A program made the position numbers and the translations under genes. DNA of 21,764 nucleotides from UBA993 sp964436815 (GTDB taxonomy: Bacteria > Bacillota > Dethiobacteria > DTU022): positions 1 through 21,764 of the forward strand of contig CAYTER010000038.1 of assembly GCA_964436815.1 (NCBI GenBank), written 5' to 3'. Positions 5,634-12,988 of the stretch are shown here, one piece after another. Within the stretch, counting starts at the first letter, position 1. Every line of letters starts with the position of its first letter. The notes beneath the pieces were generated by a model. That model was not told the origin of the DNA. It ran no database searches and worked only from the letters and a program-made list of their open reading frames with translations.

Positions 5634-7070
5634 TTATTCAAACCCGGGCGGTTTGCGATCCTGCCAGGGATTTAGCTTTTCAAAACAGGCGGCAGCGATC
5701 AACAGCTCGCGCTCGCCGCCCGGTGGGCCGGCCAGCTGCAGCCCCACCGGAAAACCTTCCTTAGTCCAGCCGCAGGGAATGCTGATTGCCGGCAGCCCTG
5801 TAACCGAAAAGGCATAGGTCAGCATAATCCAGTCGATGTAGCTTTTCATTTCCTGACCGTTGATCTCGGTCGGATATGGAGTTTCAGCAGGGAAGGGTTT
5901 GATTGGTACCGTGGGTACAGCTAACAGGTCGTGCTGCTCAAAAAAGCTGAGCATCTGTGCCCAAAGCTTCGAGCGATGCCGGTCGGCCCTGGCAATATCC
6001 GCAGCTGAAAGAGCAAGGCCCTGCCTGGCATTGCCGATGATGTTAGGGTTTACCAGCTCCAGGAATTCGGATTTTTCAAGTTCATCCTGGTAGAGCGCGG
6101 CGTAGCGTACTCCGCGCAGCACTGTCGCTGTCTTCTGCAGACCGCTAAAATCGGGACTTTCTTCGATTACGCTGCAGCCCATCTCCTTGAAGCTGGTGAT
6201 TGCCTGCCTGGCGACACTCAGCACCTCGCTGTCCACCGGGGTTAAATTTAAGTTATCGCTCCAGGCGATCTTAAAGCTGCATCCACCAGTACAGCTACGC
6301 TTAATGCCCTCATAAAAACTTGCTTCTTTAGGCATCAGCGCCACCGGACTGCGCCGGTCAGGCCCCGCCATCACATCGAACATCAGGGCCAGATCGCCGA
6401 CGTTGCGGGCCATCGGACCTTCAAGCGACATTGTATCCCAGTAGAGATCATTGGGATAAAAAGGAATGCGGCCCGGTGAAGGTCTCATCCCTACGATGCC
6501 GCAAAAACTGGCCGGTATCCTGAGGGATCCGCCCAGGTCGTTGCCTTCGGCTATCGGACAGAGACCTGCCGCCACGGCAGCGGCTGAACCGCCGCTGGAA
6601 CCACCACTGTTGTAAGCAATATTCCAGGGAGTGCGGGTCGGGCCAAACAGATCGTTATAGGTTGAACCACCGGCAGCAAACTCCGGCGTATTCGTTTTGC
6701 CGATGACGATCGCCCCGGCAGCTTTCAGGCGCTCTACCACCAGTGAATCAACTTCCGGCACGTAATCACGGTATAGTTTCGAGCCAAAAGTAGTTCTAAT
6801 CCCCTTGGTCAGAGTGACATCCTTAATAGCGACGGGTACCCCGGCCAATGACCCAGGTTGCTCTCCACTTTTTATCTTATGATCCAGTCTGTGCGCCGCC
6901 TGCAGGGCCTCATTTTCAGCCACTGTGCAGTAAGCGTTCACCAGCGGGTTTATTTTTTCGATTCGCTCAAGAAAAGCTTTGATCACTTCCACTGCTGAGA
7001 TCTGCTTGCTCTTAATCAGTTCGGCAATATCAACAGCGGATCGGTAGCAGAACTCATCCTTATTCTTCAT
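5634..7070 (-). CDS. Amidase-signature family amidase (GatA-like fold)
   Basis: A 478-residue amidase-signature enzyme with the complete Ser-cisSer-Lys triad: K83 in VPVAIKD, S158 in NSGGSSGGSAA and nucleophile S182 in GNDLGGSLR. The spacings (75 and 24 residues) equal those of GatA. It hydrolyses carboxylic amides to acid plus ammonia. It is probably not GatA itself: the nucleophile motif is GNDLGGS instead of GTDTGGS, and there is no gatB or gatC next to it. A general amidase acting on small or aryl amides is likely, substrate unknown. The ATG at 7070 has only a weak GGGGAA site upstream. No signal peptide is present. Confidence 0.92.
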   Translation of the reverse strand: MKNKDEFCYRSAVDIAELIKSKQISAVEVIKAFLERIEKINPLVNAYCTVAENEALQAAHRLDHKIKSGEQPGSLAGVPVAIKDVTLTKGIRTTFGSKLYRDYVPEVDSLVVERLKAAGAIVIGKTNTPEFAAGGSTYNDLFGPTRTPWNIAYNSGGSSGGSAAAVAAGLCPIAEGNDLGGSLRIPASFCGIVGMRPSPGRIPFYPNDLYWDTMSLEGPMARNVGDLALMFDVMAGPDRRSPVALMPKEASFYEGIKRSCTGGCSFKIAWSDNLNLTPVDSEVLSVARQAITSFKEMGCSVIEESPDFSGLQKTATVLRGVRYAALYQDELEKSEFLELVNPNIIGNARQGLALSAADIARADRHRSKLWAQMLSFFEQHDLLAVPTVPIKPFPAETPYPTEINGQEMKSYIDWIMLTYAFSVTGLPAISIPCGWTKEGFPVGLQLAGPPGGERELLIAAACFEKLNPWQDRKPPGFE

Positions 7071-7158
7071 TGCCTGATTCCCCTTTGATCATCTAGTGCT
7101 GGTTTAATTCTCACTACAGTTTTTCTGCTTTGCAGACAGAAATCCTTTTGCTTAAAAA

Positions 7159-7187
7159 TTGACAAATATAAAGCGATATAATACGCT
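7159..7187 (+). promoter_or_regulatory. Possible promoter of the LapA-domain gene
   Basis: A perfect TTGACA lies at 7159-7164. With 17-bp spacing the -10 would be the poor TACGCT at 7182-7187; a perfect TATAAT at 7177-7182 is only 12 bp away. One of these elements probably serves the gene starting at 7249, but the pairing is unclear. Confidence 0.35.
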
Positions 7188-7248
7188 GTCTTTAACACTG
7201 AACCGCTTATTCTCTTAACAAATTACCCATTTGAAAGGAGATTTTTTC

Positions 7249-7809
7249 ATGAGAACTTTATTCATCATCCTGATGATCCTGGCGACCATCGCCCTGATTG
7301 CTGTAGCACTGCTTAACAGCGAAGTCGTTACTGTAAACTACCTAATCGGTCAAATTGACCTCAACCTCTTTGCCGTTATACTCGGTTCCGCATTAATCGG
7401 CATCGTAATAATGATTTTTTTCATGATCTACCGCAGCATCCATAACTATATCAGGGCTGAAAGCGAGCGTAATTTAAAGAAAGAGCTGCAGCGCAGGTTA
7501 AAAACCCTGGAAACTGAAAAGAATCAACTTGAAAACGAACTGGCTAAGATGCAGCGGGAAAAGGAGTTGGCAGCTGAGAAAGCCAGGGTTGAACTTGAAG
7601 CTGAAAAGAAAAAACTGGAAGATGAACTGGCCAGGCAGCAAAAAGAACGTGACGAAATAGCGGCCAGGGAACAGGCTGAATTAGAACGGGAAAAAACCAA
7701 GCTGGAAGAAGAACTAAAAAAACAACTTAAAGAGCATGAGCATGGCGAAACAGGCGAAACGGTTTTGCCGCCGCAAAAGAAAGGTTTCTTCGATTTTCTA
7801 AAAAAATAA
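7249..7809 (+). CDS. LapA-domain (DUF1049) membrane protein with long coiled coil
   Basis: This 186-residue protein has two N-terminal membrane helices (about 3-23 and 38-62) with the LapA-type signature ALLNSEVVTVNYLIGQ between them, followed by a highly charged coiled coil (about 72-165) rich in KLEEEL and KELAAEKA heptads, and a short basic tail GFFDFLKK. The LapA domain was named for lipopolysaccharide assembly, but monoderm Bacillota carry it too, so that role cannot apply here; envelope scaffolding is an inference. The ATG at 7249 follows AAAGGAG by 8 nt, so the TTG at 7231 is not the start. It is transcribed alone and converges on a surface-protein gene through a shared hairpin. Confidence 0.85.
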   Translation: MRTLFIILMILATIALIAVALLNSEVVTVNYLIGQIDLNLFAVILGSALIGIVIMIFFMIYRSIHNYIRAESERNLKKELQRRLKTLETEKNQLENELAKMQREKELAAEKARVELEAEKKKLEDELARQQKERDEIAAREQAELEREKTKLEEELKKQLKEHEHGETGETVLPPQKKGFFDFLKK

Positions 7810-7838
7810 CAGTGCTTTATTTAGATTAATAACAAATA

Positions 7839-7882
7839 AGGTGCCGCTCTAGCTATGCTTAAAGCATAACGAAGCGGCACCT
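7839..7882. terminator. Shared hairpin between convergent genes
   Basis: AGGTGCCGCT (7839-7848) pairs perfectly with AGCGGCACCT (7873-7882), and TATGCTT/AAGCATA forms an inner stem. Flanks on both sides are only moderately T-rich. It sits between the LapA-domain gene and the convergent surface-protein gene and probably terminates both. Confidence 0.7.
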
Positions 7883-7914
7883 ATCTGTATGCATCTATTT
7901 AATCCTTTCTTTCA

Positions 7915-8397
7915 TCACTCGGTGCGTTCTTTAGAACGCCTGCGGGAAAACAGAACCCAGATTAGAAATAAGAAGAGGACGGCGAAGAATAAAATCGACC
8001 AGATATTCAGCTGACTGACTCCGGTTACAACCTCTTCGGCTTCAACTTCCGGCTCTTCAGCTTCAACCAGGATTTCTTCATCCAACTCTTCTTCTTCACT
8101 GGTTGTCTCAACTACTTCCTCTTCGGTTTCTTCCGGGGCTACTTCAGGTTCTTCCGGTTCCACTTCCACCTCAGGGACTGGGGCCAAGTCTTGCGGTGGC
8201 TGAGGTGGCGGAGGCGGAGGTGGGGGCGGCGCAAAATCGCCTGGCCCTTCAGGGTTTATTGGCGTTGGGGTTGGAGCAAGATCATAAGAACCATGGTACG
8301 ATCCAAATGCCAGACCAGGGATTAGAAGCAGCGACAACACAAGGATAAACGCAGTTATCCGTAGTAAACGGCTTGCTTTATTGAGTGGGCTGTTCAT
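7915..8397 (-). CDS. Exported Pro/Glu-rich protein with C-terminal membrane anchor
   Basis: I recognise no family, but the architecture is clear. Residues 1-32 are a signal peptide (basic start, FILVLSLLLIPGLAFG core). A proline-rich segment follows, with nine consecutive prolines around residues 57-65. Then comes a very acidic stretch of about 60 residues built of EVEPEEPEVAPEE-like units, then a membrane helix (ILFFAVLFLFLIWVLF) and a basic RRRSKERTE tail. This resembles wall-spanning surface proteins: an extended stalk tied to the membrane, with no sortase LPXTG motif. The ATG follows AGGGAGG by 8 nt. It is a single gene. The low-complexity stretches mean homology searches may mislead. Confidence 0.72.
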   Translation of the reverse strand: MNSPLNKASRLLRITAFILVLSLLLIPGLAFGSYHGSYDLAPTPTPINPEGPGDFAPPPPPPPPPQPPQDLAPVPEVEVEPEEPEVAPEETEEEVVETTSEEEELDEEILVEAEEPEVEAEEVVTGVSQLNIWSILFFAVLFLFLIWVLFSRRRSKERTE

Positions 8398-8530
8398 CTT
8401 ATTAACCTCCCTTGTATCATGACATCAGCTCTTACTAAACTGCAATAGAGCACCCTAATTAGTCTATAATCCTATAGGAATACTTCTATTATGTTTTTAT
8501 TATACCATGATTTGTGAATTTTTAACATGA

Positions 8531-9751
8531 CTATTTTTTATCCAGCGCTAAGATGGTGTGCAGAAGCACATTGGCGCCCTTCCAGCACTGCTCCAGTGAC
8601 GTGTGTTCCTGTTCACAATGGCTGAAACCGGTGTCACTTGGCACGAAGATCATCGTTGCCGGCACCAGATCAGCAATATACTGGGCATCGTGACCTGCAC
8701 CGCTGTACATAAGTTTATAGGGATAACCAAGCGCTTTCACACTTTCTTCCACAGCGCCGATCATTTCCGGCTTAAAATCAATTGTATTGCGGGCCCACTG
8801 CTCGCGGTAACTCACGGAGCAACCGCGAATCTCGGCCGGCAGTGATTTAATAGCCTTAACCACCTGTTTAATTACTTCCGGATCCCGATGCCGGGCATCA
8901 AGGGTAATGCGTACATAATCAGGGATAACGGTGTGCACATTTGGTTTACCGCTGAATTCACCGGTAGTATAAACCAGGGCGGGATCAAGCTTATCCAGCT
9001 CATCATGGAGGTACTGAATTACGGCTACCATGGCATAGAGGGCATCTTTGCGCATCGGCATCGGCGTGGTTCCGGCATGATTAGCCTGGCCACGGGTAAT
9101 GATTTCATAGTTAACCATGCCCAGCACGCCTTCCACAACCCCGATATCCTTACCTTCCGCTTCCAGTACAGGCCCCTGCTCAATATGCAGCTCGAGGAAA
9201 GCCGCATAATCATCTGAGTTAAAGCGATTTGCCTGATCACCCCGGTATCCGCTGGCCTGCAAAGCCTCTTCAAAAGATACTCCATCCTCATCTTTAACAG
9301 CCAGCATTACAGCCTGGTCAAACTTACCGGCTATAACTCCGGAAGACATCATTGCCGGACGAAAACGGGAGCCCTCTTCGTTGGTCCAGACCAGCACCGT
9401 AAGCGGGTGGCGGGTTTTTACGCCTTCGCTGATTATCGTTTCCACTGCTTCAAGCCCGGTAAGCACTCCCAGAACGCCGTCATAATTGCCACCCCTGACA
9501 ACCGAGTCAAGATGCGATCCAACCGCGATCGCAGGAAGCTTCTCTTCTCCCGGCCAGGTAGCATAAATATTGCCCATATCGTCAGTTATAACTTTCATAC
9601 CAAGGACTTTGCAGCGCCGGCAAAATTCTTCCCGCGCCTGCAGGTTAGGTTCAGTCATACAGAGCCTGGTGATGCCTCCATTTCCGGTATCCCCAAAGTT
9701 GCTGAAAGTCTTAATCTTATCCTCAAGCCTGTCCCTGCTGCATTCCATCAT
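8531..9751 (-). CDS. M20-family amidohydrolase (N-carbamoyl-L-amino acid hydrolase / allantoate amidohydrolase type)
   Basis: A full-length (406 residue) binuclear-metal amidohydrolase of the HyuC/AllC/beta-ureidopropionase group. Ligands and catalytic residues are H80 in VGSHLDSV, D91 in GNYDGVLG, E125-E126 in WTNEEGSRF, H189 in LELHIEQGP, and H378 near the end in GFSHCEQE. H225 in QANHAGTTPM is the usual bridging residue of the dimerisation lid. Such enzymes release ammonia and CO2 from N-carbamoyl amino acids or ureides. The exact substrate cannot be read from the sequence, and no hydantoinase or allantoinase gene is adjacent. The start has tandem ATG codons with AAAAGGGG about 11 nt upstream. 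Confidence 0.92.
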   Translation of the reverse strand: MMECSRDRLEDKIKTFSNFGDTGNGGITRLCMTEPNLQAREEFCRRCKVLGMKVITDDMGNIYATWPGEEKLPAIAVGSHLDSVVRGGNYDGVLGVLTGLEAVETIISEGVKTRHPLTVLVWTNEEGSRFRPAMMSSGVIAGKFDQAVMLAVKDEDGVSFEEALQASGYRGDQANRFNSDDYAAFLELHIEQGPVLEAEGKDIGVVEGVLGMVNYEIITRGQANHAGTTPMPMRKDALYAMVAVIQYLHDELDKLDPALVYTTGEFSGKPNVHTVIPDYVRITLDARHRDPEVIKQVVKAIKSLPAEIRGCSVSYREQWARNTIDFKPEMIGAVEESVKALGYPYKLMYSGAGHDAQYIADLVPATMIFVPSDTGFSHCEQEHTSLEQCWKGANVLLHTILALDKK

Positions 9752-9861
9752 TTGTTCTCAAGCCCCTTTTAAATGTATTTGAAAACTGACTTATCCTGCC
9801 GAATCTCTTTTCTTAAAAATAACAAAAATCAGCCCCAGCCACAACCTGACCGGGATTTTAT

Positions 9862-9891
9862 TCGACATAATTATTTAAGCCATGATATAAT
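9862..9891 (+). promoter_or_regulatory. Promoter of the hemolysin III gene, directly abutting its start
   Basis: TCGACA (9862-9867) and a perfect TATAAT (9886-9891) are separated by 18 bp. The GTG start codon is at 9900, only 8 bp after the -10, so transcription should begin at or within two bases of the start codon. Confidence 0.65.
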
Positions 9892-9899
9892 CGGCTGCA

Positions 9900-10550
9900 G
9901 TGGAAAATACCAGGCGCATCACGATAATCAATGAAATAGCAAACTCAGTAACCCATGGGATCGGTACCTTATTAGCCATTGCCGGCCTGGTGCTGTTGGT
10001 GGTATTTGCCGCCATCTACGGCAACACCTGGCATGTGGTCAGTTTCAGCATCTATGGCTCAACCCTGGTCCTGCTCTACCTGGCTTCAACTTTGTATCAC
10101 AGCATCCAGGTGCCTGAAACAAAAAGAATTTTACGGGTAATTGATCACTCGGCTATCTACCTGCTGATCGCCGGAACCTATACACCCTTTACCCTGGTAA
10201 CCCTGCAGGGAGGGCGCGGATGGGTGATGTTCGGAATCATCTGGGGGTTAGCGCTGCTCGGGATCCTCTACAAAATCTTTTTCATCAACCGGCACGTAGT
10301 CATCTCCACCCTCTTTTACCTGCTGATGGGCTGGTTAATTGTGTTCTCCATCGGGGATCTTTTCCGGGGTTTAAGCACCGGGGGGATTGTTTTACTCGGC
10401 GCAGGCGGGCTTTCCTACACCCTGGGCATGATCTTCTACGCCGGGCGCGAACGCCTGTTGATGCATGCTATCTGGCACCTCTTCGTTTTAGGAGGCAGTA
10501 TCTGCCACTTCTTCGCCATTTTGTTCTACGTTTTACCGCTTAAAGGCTAA
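9900..10550 (+). CDS. Hemolysin III / TrhA family (PAQR-type) membrane protein
   Basis: A 216-residue, seven-helix membrane protein of the YqfA/hemolysin III family. Signatures are NSVTHGIG at the N-terminus, TLYHS after the second helix, DHSAIYLLIAGTYTPF in the third and MHAIWHLFVLGGSICHF near the end, carrying the conserved His/Asp metal site shared with PAQR receptors. In Bacillus the homologue affects membrane fluidity or lipid homeostasis; toxin activity should not be assumed. The GTG start has no Shine-Dalgarno sequence upstream, and a promoter -10 ends 8 bp before it. No in-frame ATG, GTG or TTG follows within the conserved N-terminus, so a leaderless transcript is the simplest reading. 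Confidence 0.9.
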   Translation: MENTRRITIINEIANSVTHGIGTLLAIAGLVLLVVFAAIYGNTWHVVSFSIYGSTLVLLYLASTLYHSIQVPETKRILRVIDHSAIYLLIAGTYTPFTLVTLQGGRGWVMFGIIWGLALLGILYKIFFINRHVVISTLFYLLMGWLIVFSIGDLFRGLSTGGIVLLGAGGLSYTLGMIFYAGRERLLMHAIWHLFVLGGSICHFFAILFYVLPLKG

Positions 10551-10600
10551 CAAAACGATTTTAGATAGCTGGAGCACGGTCAGCCGTTTCATACAAATGG

Positions 10601-11014
10601 TTAGCGGTTAAGCCAGGTTATAGAGAACTGCAGGGCTGTGGCAAAAAGAACCCAGAGCAGGTAGGGGATATTAATCAAAGAAATCCAGCTGATGAAAGGC
10701 CAGATGACAACCATAGCGATAGCAAGCGTAAGGGCAATCAGCACGATATCAATAGAAGCCAGCAGGTTGTTTTTCAGGCCGAACTGAAAATAAGTAAAGG
10801 AAAAGTTAAAAAGAAGGTTAAGAAAAAACGGTATGGTGACGCCCCACGGTATTGTGCCTGCTGCAGCCTGGTAAAACACAGTGCCAAAAGATAAAAAGAT
10901 CAGGATATAGAGCACTGACCATACCGGACCAAAAACTGAACCCGGTGGTGCCCAGGAAGGCTTTTTCAGATTCAGATACCAGCTGTAACTTGACCGGTCA
11001 CCTGATTCGCTCAT
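10601..11014 (-). CDS. tspO: TspO/MBR (translocator protein) family membrane protein
   Basis: A 137-residue, five-helix TspO homologue. The diagnostic start WYLNLKKPSWAPPGSVFGPVW plus VLYILIF is present, as are LFNFSFTYFQFGLKN and the final NIPYLLWVLFATALQFSITWLN, which matches the family's conserved last helix. Bacterial TspO binds porphyrins and steroids and can act as a stress- or light-dependent regulator of tetrapyrrole metabolism. The ATG overlaps the stop of the upstream small gene by four bases (ATGA), so the two are translationally coupled; AAAGGA also lies 6 nt before it. A photosensory link with the heliorhodopsin 3 kb away is tempting but unsupported by the sequence. Confidence 0.92.
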   Translation of the reverse strand: MSESGDRSSYSWYLNLKKPSWAPPGSVFGPVWSVLYILIFLSFGTVFYQAAAGTIPWGVTIPFFLNLLFNFSFTYFQFGLKNNLLASIDIVLIALTLAIAMVVIWPFISWISLINIPYLLWVLFATALQFSITWLNR

Positions 11015-11349
11015 CGCTTATCCTTTCTTAAAACAAAGATATTACCGGGCTTCTTAACCATCAGACGGTGTTTCTTTATCAATCTTTTAACAAAAACTTC
11101 AAAAGCGCCGGAATCGATTGGCACGATATCCCTCAGCTTCTCGAAGGTAATTGATCCATTTAATTTAAGATAACCCGTAACTTGATCGATATATTTCCCT
11201 TCAAACTCAGCGATAAATGCTTCCGCCTTTTTCGTGATATAGGAAGGATCATATTCCCCTAAATAGCCTTCTTTTACAAGCCAGCTTGTCTCTTTACTAT
11301 TAAGGATAGAGCTTTTCAGCAGATAGGTATAAATCTCGCTCTCAGTCAT
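11011..11349 (-). CDS. Small protein of unknown function, possible winged-helix fold
   Basis: A 112-residue soluble protein without a family I recognise. Its C-terminal half (LNGSITFEKLRDIVPIDSGAFEVFVKRLIKKHRLMVKKPG) has the helix-turn-helix plus hairpin pattern of a winged-helix domain; the N-terminal half is helical and acidic. It has no membrane segment. I chose the ATG at 11349 because GAGGAGGG lies 6 nt upstream; an ATG at 11373 has no such site. It is the first gene of a two-gene operon with tspO, overlapping it by four bases, so it may regulate or partner TspO, but that is inferred only from coupling. Confidence 0.65.
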   Translation of the reverse strand: MTESEIYTYLLKSSILNSKETSWLVKEGYLGEYDPSYITKKAEAFIAEFEGKYIDQVTGYLKLNGSITFEKLRDIVPIDSGAFEVFVKRLIKKHRLMVKKPGNIFVLRKDKR

Positions 11350-11411
11350 ACCCAACCCTCCTCTGCCCTTCATTTAATATTATTTATAAAACCGCTAAGC
11401 TTATTTTCGAT

Positions 11412-12254
11412 CTAGATAATGATCAGGGCAATCGCTATGATGCAAACCAGAACACCGAGCGCCTGGGAACGGCTGATCCTTTCTTTGAAAAAGACCATCG
11501 CCAGTACAACCGTCGCGGCCGGGTAGGTACAGACCAGCACAGCGGCGATATCAACCCGCGTCAGGGATGTTGAAACAAGGTACAGAACATTAGCCATCAC
11601 ATCCAGGAAACCCGATAAAATGGCAATCGGATGTTTAACCGGATTAGGCAGGGGCAGCCTTTTTAGGGCTACAATAATGAATCCGACCGTCGCGGCCGCC
11701 AGTTTGCCGAAAATTAGCGGGCTGAAGATAAAACCCGGCTCAATGCGGGCAATAAAGATAAAGAAACCGCCAAAAGCCAGCCCTGAAAGCACTCCGTGCA
11801 TCAGTCCGTCTCTCGCCTGGCTTTCATCCTTACTATCCGTTTTCGTCGTCAGCCAAATTCCGACAGCCGCCAGGATAAAACCGGTCACTGTAATTGCTCC
11901 CGGCAATCCCTGAATCAGAGCTGTGTAGAATACCGGCACTGCTGACGCGACAACTGCCGAAGCCGGGGCAACAATACTGGCCCGACCGTAGGCCAGGGCA
12001 TAATAAAGGGTAGCCAGACCGATTGATCCGAAAATACTGGCTAAAATGGCATTGAGAATACTCTTCAACGACGGCAACCCTTCACCCCAGAACAAGGCCA
12101 ACACGAGCATAACTACCGCGCCAACCAGGGCGGTAAGCACCAACACCTGGTAATGATTTAAACGCCGGGTGGCAACCCCGCCGCTAAAATCAGCCCCGCC
12201 ATAAAGCACTGCCGCAATGAGGGCGTATAGAGCTCCGAGCAAGTGGGTGGTCAA
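11412..12254 (-). CDS. EamA/DMT-family transporter (ten-helix)
   Basis: A 280-residue protein with ten predicted membrane helices arranged as two EamA repeats, the drug/metabolite transporter fold. The first repeat includes LYGGADFSGGVATRR and the YYALAYGRASIVAPASAVV pattern; the second ends with DIAAVLVCTYPAATVVLAMVFFKERISRSQALG, which matches the conserved end of the family. The substrate is unknown. The start is TTG at 12254, with AAGGA 8 nt upstream; no better start exists before the first helix. It is a single gene, divergent from the rhodanese lipoprotein across 145 bp of AT-rich DNA. Confidence 0.9.
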   Translation of the reverse strand: MTTHLLGALYALIAAVLYGGADFSGGVATRRLNHYQVLVLTALVGAVVMLVLALFWGEGLPSLKSILNAILASIFGSIGLATLYYALAYGRASIVAPASAVVASAVPVFYTALIQGLPGAITVTGFILAAVGIWLTTKTDSKDESQARDGLMHGVLSGLAFGGFFIFIARIEPGFIFSPLIFGKLAAATVGFIIVALKRLPLPNPVKHPIAILSGFLDVMANVLYLVSTSLTRVDIAAVLVCTYPAATVVLAMVFFKERISRSQALGVLVCIIAIALIII

Positions 12255-12399
12255 CTAATCAGTCCTTCATGCTAAAAGTGTTTTAGTGATGCACATAATG
12301 ATTTCATTATATTATATACTGTACATTACCTGAAAAAGATTCCTGCAAAGCGCAAAACATTTATTATCATAAAGGATACTGAAAAGGAGCGTAAATTAG

Positions 12400-12873
12400 A
12401 TGAAGAGTAAATCAGCAATTATTTTGCTATTGATAATGCTCTTACCTCTACTTATTACCGCCTGCAGCCCGGTTGAAGCGCCAACCATAACTGAAAATGG
12501 GGCAGAGCTGATCCCGGAACAACCGGCTGCCCCAGCTGAGGAACCGGCAGCCATCACCCCAATTATTCGTACAGAATTGGAAGATGCTTACGCTGCGTTC
12601 GATAGCGGTTCGGCGATCTTCCTTGATGTGCGTAATGCTGAAGAATTTGATGAACAGAGGATACCCGGGTCAATTAACATTCCCCTGCTTGAGCTGCCAG
12701 GCCGCCTTGGAGAACTCGATCCTGAAAACCGGTATATTACTCTCTGCACCTGAACAGATGAACAGAGCAGCGCCCGTGCGGCGCGCACACTGCTCGATAA
12801 TGGCTTTCACGATGCAACCGCCCTGTTAGGCGGTCTCGACGCCTGGATCGAAGCAGGCTACCCGGTTGAATAA
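12400..12873 (+). CDS. Rhodanese-domain lipoprotein with in-frame TGA at the catalytic cysteine (probable selenoprotein)
   Basis: The frame is open from 12400 to the TAA at 12871 except for one TGA at codon 118 (12751-12753). Residues 1-22 are a lipoprotein signal with lipobox LITAC (Cys22). A Pro/Glu/Ala linker and a rhodanese domain follow: IFLDVRNAEEFDEQRIPGSINIP, then YITLCT, the TGA, TDEQSSARAARTLLDNGF and LLGGLDAWIEAGYPVE. Aligned with the usual C-x-x-G-x-R-S-A-R-A-A loop, the TGA falls exactly on the persulfide-forming cysteine. A hairpin suitable as a bacterial SECIS begins 12 bases later. Reading the codon as selenocysteine restores a complete 157-residue protein. A nonsense mutation (pseudogene) or sequencing error is the alternative, but intact coding character after the TGA argues against decay. 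AAAGGAG precedes the ATG. Confidence 0.75.
12751..12795 (+). promoter_or_regulatory. TGA codon plus candidate bacterial SECIS element
   Basis: After the TGA, GAGCAG (12765-12770) pairs with CTGCTC (12790-12795). Inside, GTGCG (12776-12780) pairs with CGCAC (12784-12788), closing a GCG apical loop. The loop begins 28 nt after the TGA and starts with G, features expected of SelB-binding bacterial SECIS hairpins. An alternative inner pairing, GCGCC with GGCGC, also exists. Confidence 0.55.
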
Positions 12874-12929
12874 GAAATTTTTGTTTTTTTATTTATAGCG
12901 GATTACTATTCTGAAACCTGCACACAAAA

Positions 12930-12960
12930 AGGAGGCCACTCTTCAGTTGAGTGACCTCCT
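12930..12960. terminator. Bidirectional terminator between convergent lipoprotein genes
   Basis: AGGAGGCCACTC (12930-12941) pairs with GAGTGACCTCCT (12949-12960) with one C-A mismatch and a 7-nt loop. The minus strand then reads TTTTTGTG and the plus strand GTTTCATTT. It serves the rhodanese gene on one side and the unknown lipoprotein gene on the other. Confidence 0.8.
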
Positions 12961-12988
12961 GTTTCATTTGCTCAAGTTGTGTTTTTTA

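Noticed and set aside
7114..7135. Small hairpin TTTCTG/CAGAAA upstream of the LapA-domain gene
   Set aside because: Short stem with no T-run and no gene ending nearby; it is likely chance.
8464..8480. TATAAT and CCTATAGG palindrome upstream of the surface-protein gene
   Set aside because: The TATAAT faces the plus strand where no gene starts, the region is simply AT-rich, and no well-spaced -35 was found for the minus-strand gene.
9900..12254. A light-response island linking TspO, hemolysin III and heliorhodopsin
   Set aside because: The genes are in separate, oppositely oriented units kilobases apart with no shared regulatory motif; proximity alone does not support it.
12400..12753. Reading the rhodanese as a truncated pseudogene ending at codon 117
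   Set aside because: The frame stays open with conserved rhodanese sequence after the TGA, the TGA sits exactly on the redox cysteine, and a SECIS-like hairpin follows. I kept the pseudogene option only as an alternative.
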